Shown here in pieces: positions 62,520-64,000 of a stretch of 64,000 nt of DNA. The notes below the pieces were generated by a model, which saw only the letters and a program-made list of their open reading frames with translations, had not been told where the DNA came from and made no database searches. Made by a program: the position numbers and the translations under genes. The stretch comes from Paraburkholderia sp. UYCP14C (GTDB lineage Bacteria > Pseudomonadota > Gammaproteobacteria > Burkholderiales > Burkholderiaceae), in contig NZ_SELS01000003.1 in the NCBI RefSeq assembly GCF_004197395.1, forward strand, positions 62,001-126,000, given 5' to 3'. Numbering within the stretch: the stretch's first letter is position 1; each line of letters begins with the position of its first letter.

Positions 62520-62858
62520 TTATTGCTTGATAAATCGGTCGTTCGCCCAGAGCCCCTCAGTGTCGCTATTGCCTGAATTCACGAACTCGACGTCGTGGCC
62601 GACCACCCGCACTACGCGGAAACTCGAGTCGGTCGGTGTCGATACGCATTGATATCCGGAGAAGAATTCCTGCATTTGCTGCTGTTCACCGGCTTGCGCG
62701 TGGTGGTCGACGGCATCGAGCTTGTCCTTCGATACGCAGCCATACGCATTGGCCTTGAACTGGATCGTTTGCTGCGGCTTGATCACGACGTCTTGCGCCT
62801 GAACGCTAGCGGCAGCCAATCCTGCAATGGCGAAAACAACTGCAATTCGAATTTTCAT
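62520..62858 (-). CDS. Small exported protein, unknown function
   Basis: 112 residues. The signal peptide MKIRIAVVFAIAGLAAASVQ is cleaved near AQA-QD, leaving a mature protein of about 90 residues. It has a Cys pair (YGCVSKDKLD and GYQCVST) that could form a disulphide. The C-terminal half (FRVVRVVGHDVEFVNSGNSD) looks like an all-beta SH3-like or OB-like domain. I do not recognise the family. The ATG is preceded by GGAGGGA on the minus strand, a strong Shine-Dalgarno. Confidence 0.8.
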   Translation of the reverse strand: MKIRIAVVFAIAGLAAASVQAQDVVIKPQQTIQFKANAYGCVSKDKLDAVDHHAQAGEQQQMQEFFSGYQCVSTPTDSSFRVVRVVGHDVEFVNSGNSDTEGLWANDRFIKQ

Positions 62859-63484
62859 TTATCCCTCCGGTGCGGGCCGAAAAAATACTCGGGTTAGCTA
62901 TGTATTTAACTTTAACGGTGGACCCGCATCTCGCACTTTAGGAGAACCGAGGAGAACGACAAGCACATCTTGTGTGCGGTCGCAACAGTGACGAATTGTC
63001 GCACTCGCTGTCGCAGCTGCTTAAAGCTTGAGCACACGCCGGATCGGATGGCAATGAAACGGATAACTAATAGGCTCATCGCGTCCACGGCTTTAGCTGG
63101 TAAAGCTTTGCGCGCGTATTCGCGTAAACGCGGAGCGTCAATTAAGCCAATTAATACAATTTAATCATCGAGTTTGTGCATCGCACACAAAGTCATTCGG
63201 CAGGCAAAAGCCGGTACGCGCAATAACGAAGCAAATGTAGAAAATAAATAGTGCCAGCCGTGCATCGAGAGTAGCCCTGAAGCGTTTGCAACGCCTCATT
63301 GCCGAAACCGCACTAACCGGGGTCAAGCCGCGCAAAGCCACGCGGACAAGGCAAGGGCGGCGCGAACGTGGCGCAATGCACCATCGGGCGCCGCCTGAAT
63401 CCAGGGTCGATTAGCGTCGCACTGCCATGCGGGAACAAGCGGTGCTCTACAATTGAAACAAATCTCCTGCACCTGGAGGCTATC
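62859..63484. other. Long AT-rich intergenic region
   Basis: 626 bp without a supported gene, AT-rich at about 62880-62950 and 63050-63260. A 64-codon frame at 62970-63164 lacks a ribosome-binding site and protein-like composition. The right end contains the leader of the small membrane protein, with TACAAT (63448-63453) as a possible -10. Nothing else is recognised. Confidence 0.4.
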
Positions 63485-63664
63485 GTGAACGAGCACGTAA
63501 TACTCGGGATTTTTCTGGTCGTTCCGCTGCTGATCGTCGCGTTTCTTTTCTCCGACGAATTGTGGCAGGAGCATCGACACCTGCACGAAGGACGGCCAAT
63601 GCCAGCGCGACCCCGGCGCATCGACTGGCGGCATCCGCTGCGCCGTGCGCGCGACCGGATCTGA
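63485..63664 (+). CDS. Small membrane protein, 59 residues
   Basis: GTG start at 63485 with a strong Shine-Dalgarno (GGAGG, 5-6 nt upstream). The first 25 residues form one membrane segment (EHVILGIFLVVPLLIVAFLF). A highly charged C-terminal part rich in Arg/His/Pro follows (DELWQEHRHLHEGRPMPARP), presumably cytoplasmic. No family is recognised. The earlier ATG at 63368 would add a non-conserved leader and lacks a ribosome-binding site. It is probably real because of the start context and clear membrane topology. Confidence 0.6.
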   Translation: MNEHVILGIFLVVPLLIVAFLFSDELWQEHRHLHEGRPMPARPRRIDWRHPLRRARDRI

Positions 63665-63693
63665 GACTGCGAAGCGGATCGCCCAAAGAAAAA

Positions 63694-63715
63694 AGCCTGC
63701 CACGGCGGGCAGGCT
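63694..63715 (-). terminator. Intrinsic terminator for the minus-strand HIT gene
   Basis: Stem AGCCTGCC / GGCAGGCT with a 6-nt loop. The A-rich left flank (AAAGAAAAA) gives a U-tract on the minus strand, about 160 bp after the HIT-gene stop. The right flank is also A-rich, so it would not terminate plus-strand transcription by U-tract. Confidence 0.65.
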
Positions 63716-63873
63716 AAAAAAGAGATCCACACTCAATGCCTTGAACACAAGGCAATAGCAGTCTAGCCGCGCCGCGCCTGACGGTGGTTTCAACGGCTTT
63801 TACAGTTGTTACCGCACGTGACCGCGATGCGCGGCGCGTAGATCGGTGCGCGCGTGTCGCAAGTCTCAATGCT

Positions 63874-64000
63874 TCAACGGGCGCGCCAGTGCGCTCGAAT
63901 TCGTGTGGCGAGCGCTTCGAGCGTGTCCGCATCGGCGCGCTCGCGCGCATGCAGTTTCAACGGTTGACCTTGCCAGCGCGGAATCACGTGGAAATGGACG
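63874..64000 (-). CDS. HIT-family protein (partial, C-terminal end only)
   Basis: The last 41 residues of a gene entering from the right edge. They include VHFHVIPRWQG, the histidine-triad signature region of HIT nucleotide hydrolases or transferases (HxHxH type), and end HARERADADTLEALATRIRA-HWRAR before TGA at 63874. HIT proteins hydrolyse nucleoside phosphoramidates or dinucleoside polyphosphates. Which subgroup this is cannot be judged from the fragment. Confidence 0.85.
   Translation of the reverse strand, partial: VHFHVIPRWQGQPLKLHARERADADTLEALATRIRAHWRAR

Noticed and set aside
62970-63164. A 64-codon plus-strand frame between the small exported and small membrane proteins
   Set aside because: No ribosome-binding site, and a basic, Cys-rich composition with no domain or signal peptide.
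1-64000. CRISPR arrays, insertion sequences, prophage, integrative elements, tRNA or rRNA genes
   Set aside because: No repeat-spacer pattern, transposase or integrase motifs, attachment repeats or cloverleaf-like sequences were seen on reading both strands. A covariance-model scan would be needed to be certain.

Overview
The window looks like chromosomal DNA of a Burkholderia sensu lato species (most likely Paraburkholderia or Burkholderia, Betaproteobacteria). GC content is high, codon use is uniform, and the gene families and order are typical of chromosome 1 of that group: an inverted gspC inside a gspDEF-C-GHIJKLMN cluster, a DUF3717 gene, phhA/phhB beside an Lrp-type regulator, and hupB next to a CobW GTPase. 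I see no insertion sequences, phage genes, CRISPR arrays, rRNA or tRNA genes. Essentially all genes are intact. Two are cut by the window ends: a LivH permease at the left and a HIT protein at the right.

Layout. 1-9.2 kb holds two branched-chain-amino-acid-type (HAAT) ABC systems on the minus strand: a complete livG-livF-binding protein-livH-livM set, then two tandem paralogous binding proteins and the start of another permease. 9.5-13.9 kb holds a GMC oxidoreductase, methylmalonate-semialdehyde dehydrogenase (mmsA) and a divergent LysR regulator. 14-17 kb holds a CYTH protein, an Lrp regulator, phenylalanine hydroxylase with its pterin dehydratase, and a DUF3717 protein. 17.2-23.1 kb holds an OmpR-type two-component system, a SET-domain methyltransferase, an Old Yellow Enzyme homologue, a glutamine amidotransferase-like protein and a MarR regulator with a cysteine cluster. 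23.7-31.5 kb holds a YbdK-type carboxylate-amine ligase, a CPA2 antiporter, a 1-kb non-coding region, mnmC, hupB, a CobW GTPase with a His/Asp tail and a lytic transglycosylase. 32.5-44.4 kb is a type II secretion cluster. 44.5-49.9 kb holds a NodT outer-membrane factor, a small membrane protein, a MarR regulator, an EmrB-type MFS pump and a lipoprotein. 50-56.7 kb holds gshA, the alkylation-repair pair ada-alkA, a predicted small RNA, a VOC protein, YaeQ and a LysR regulator. 56.9-62.3 kb holds an aldehyde-dehydrogenase-like protein and the L-arabinose transporter araFGH. The right end has two small exported or membrane proteins and the HIT gene end.

Two non-coding loci stand out. (1) The AT-rich gap at about 26.4-27.08 kb carries 14 GTWWAC hexamers and two perfect DnaA boxes (TTATCCACA). 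A third perfect box lies in the next large gap, at 23.3 kb. Gene orientation shifts from mostly minus to mostly plus around here. I propose this as a replication origin or DnaA-control region decorated with targets of the Burkholderia GTWWAC methylase, analogous to GATC clusters at E. coli oriC. (2) At 54.35-54.44 kb a well-formed sigma70-like promoter leads into a roughly 63-nt transcript unit. It has two copies of TGTCTCCTCC (anti-Shine-Dalgarno) and an intrinsic terminator, so it is a probable trans-acting sRNA. Its repeat is complementary to the Shine-Dalgarno sequences of araF and of the liv binding protein in this same window.

Other oddities are an aldehyde dehydrogenase lacking both the catalytic Cys and the oxyanion-hole Asn, a LivF with Arg for the Walker A Lys, and a eukaryote-like SET protein with a lysine-rich tail.
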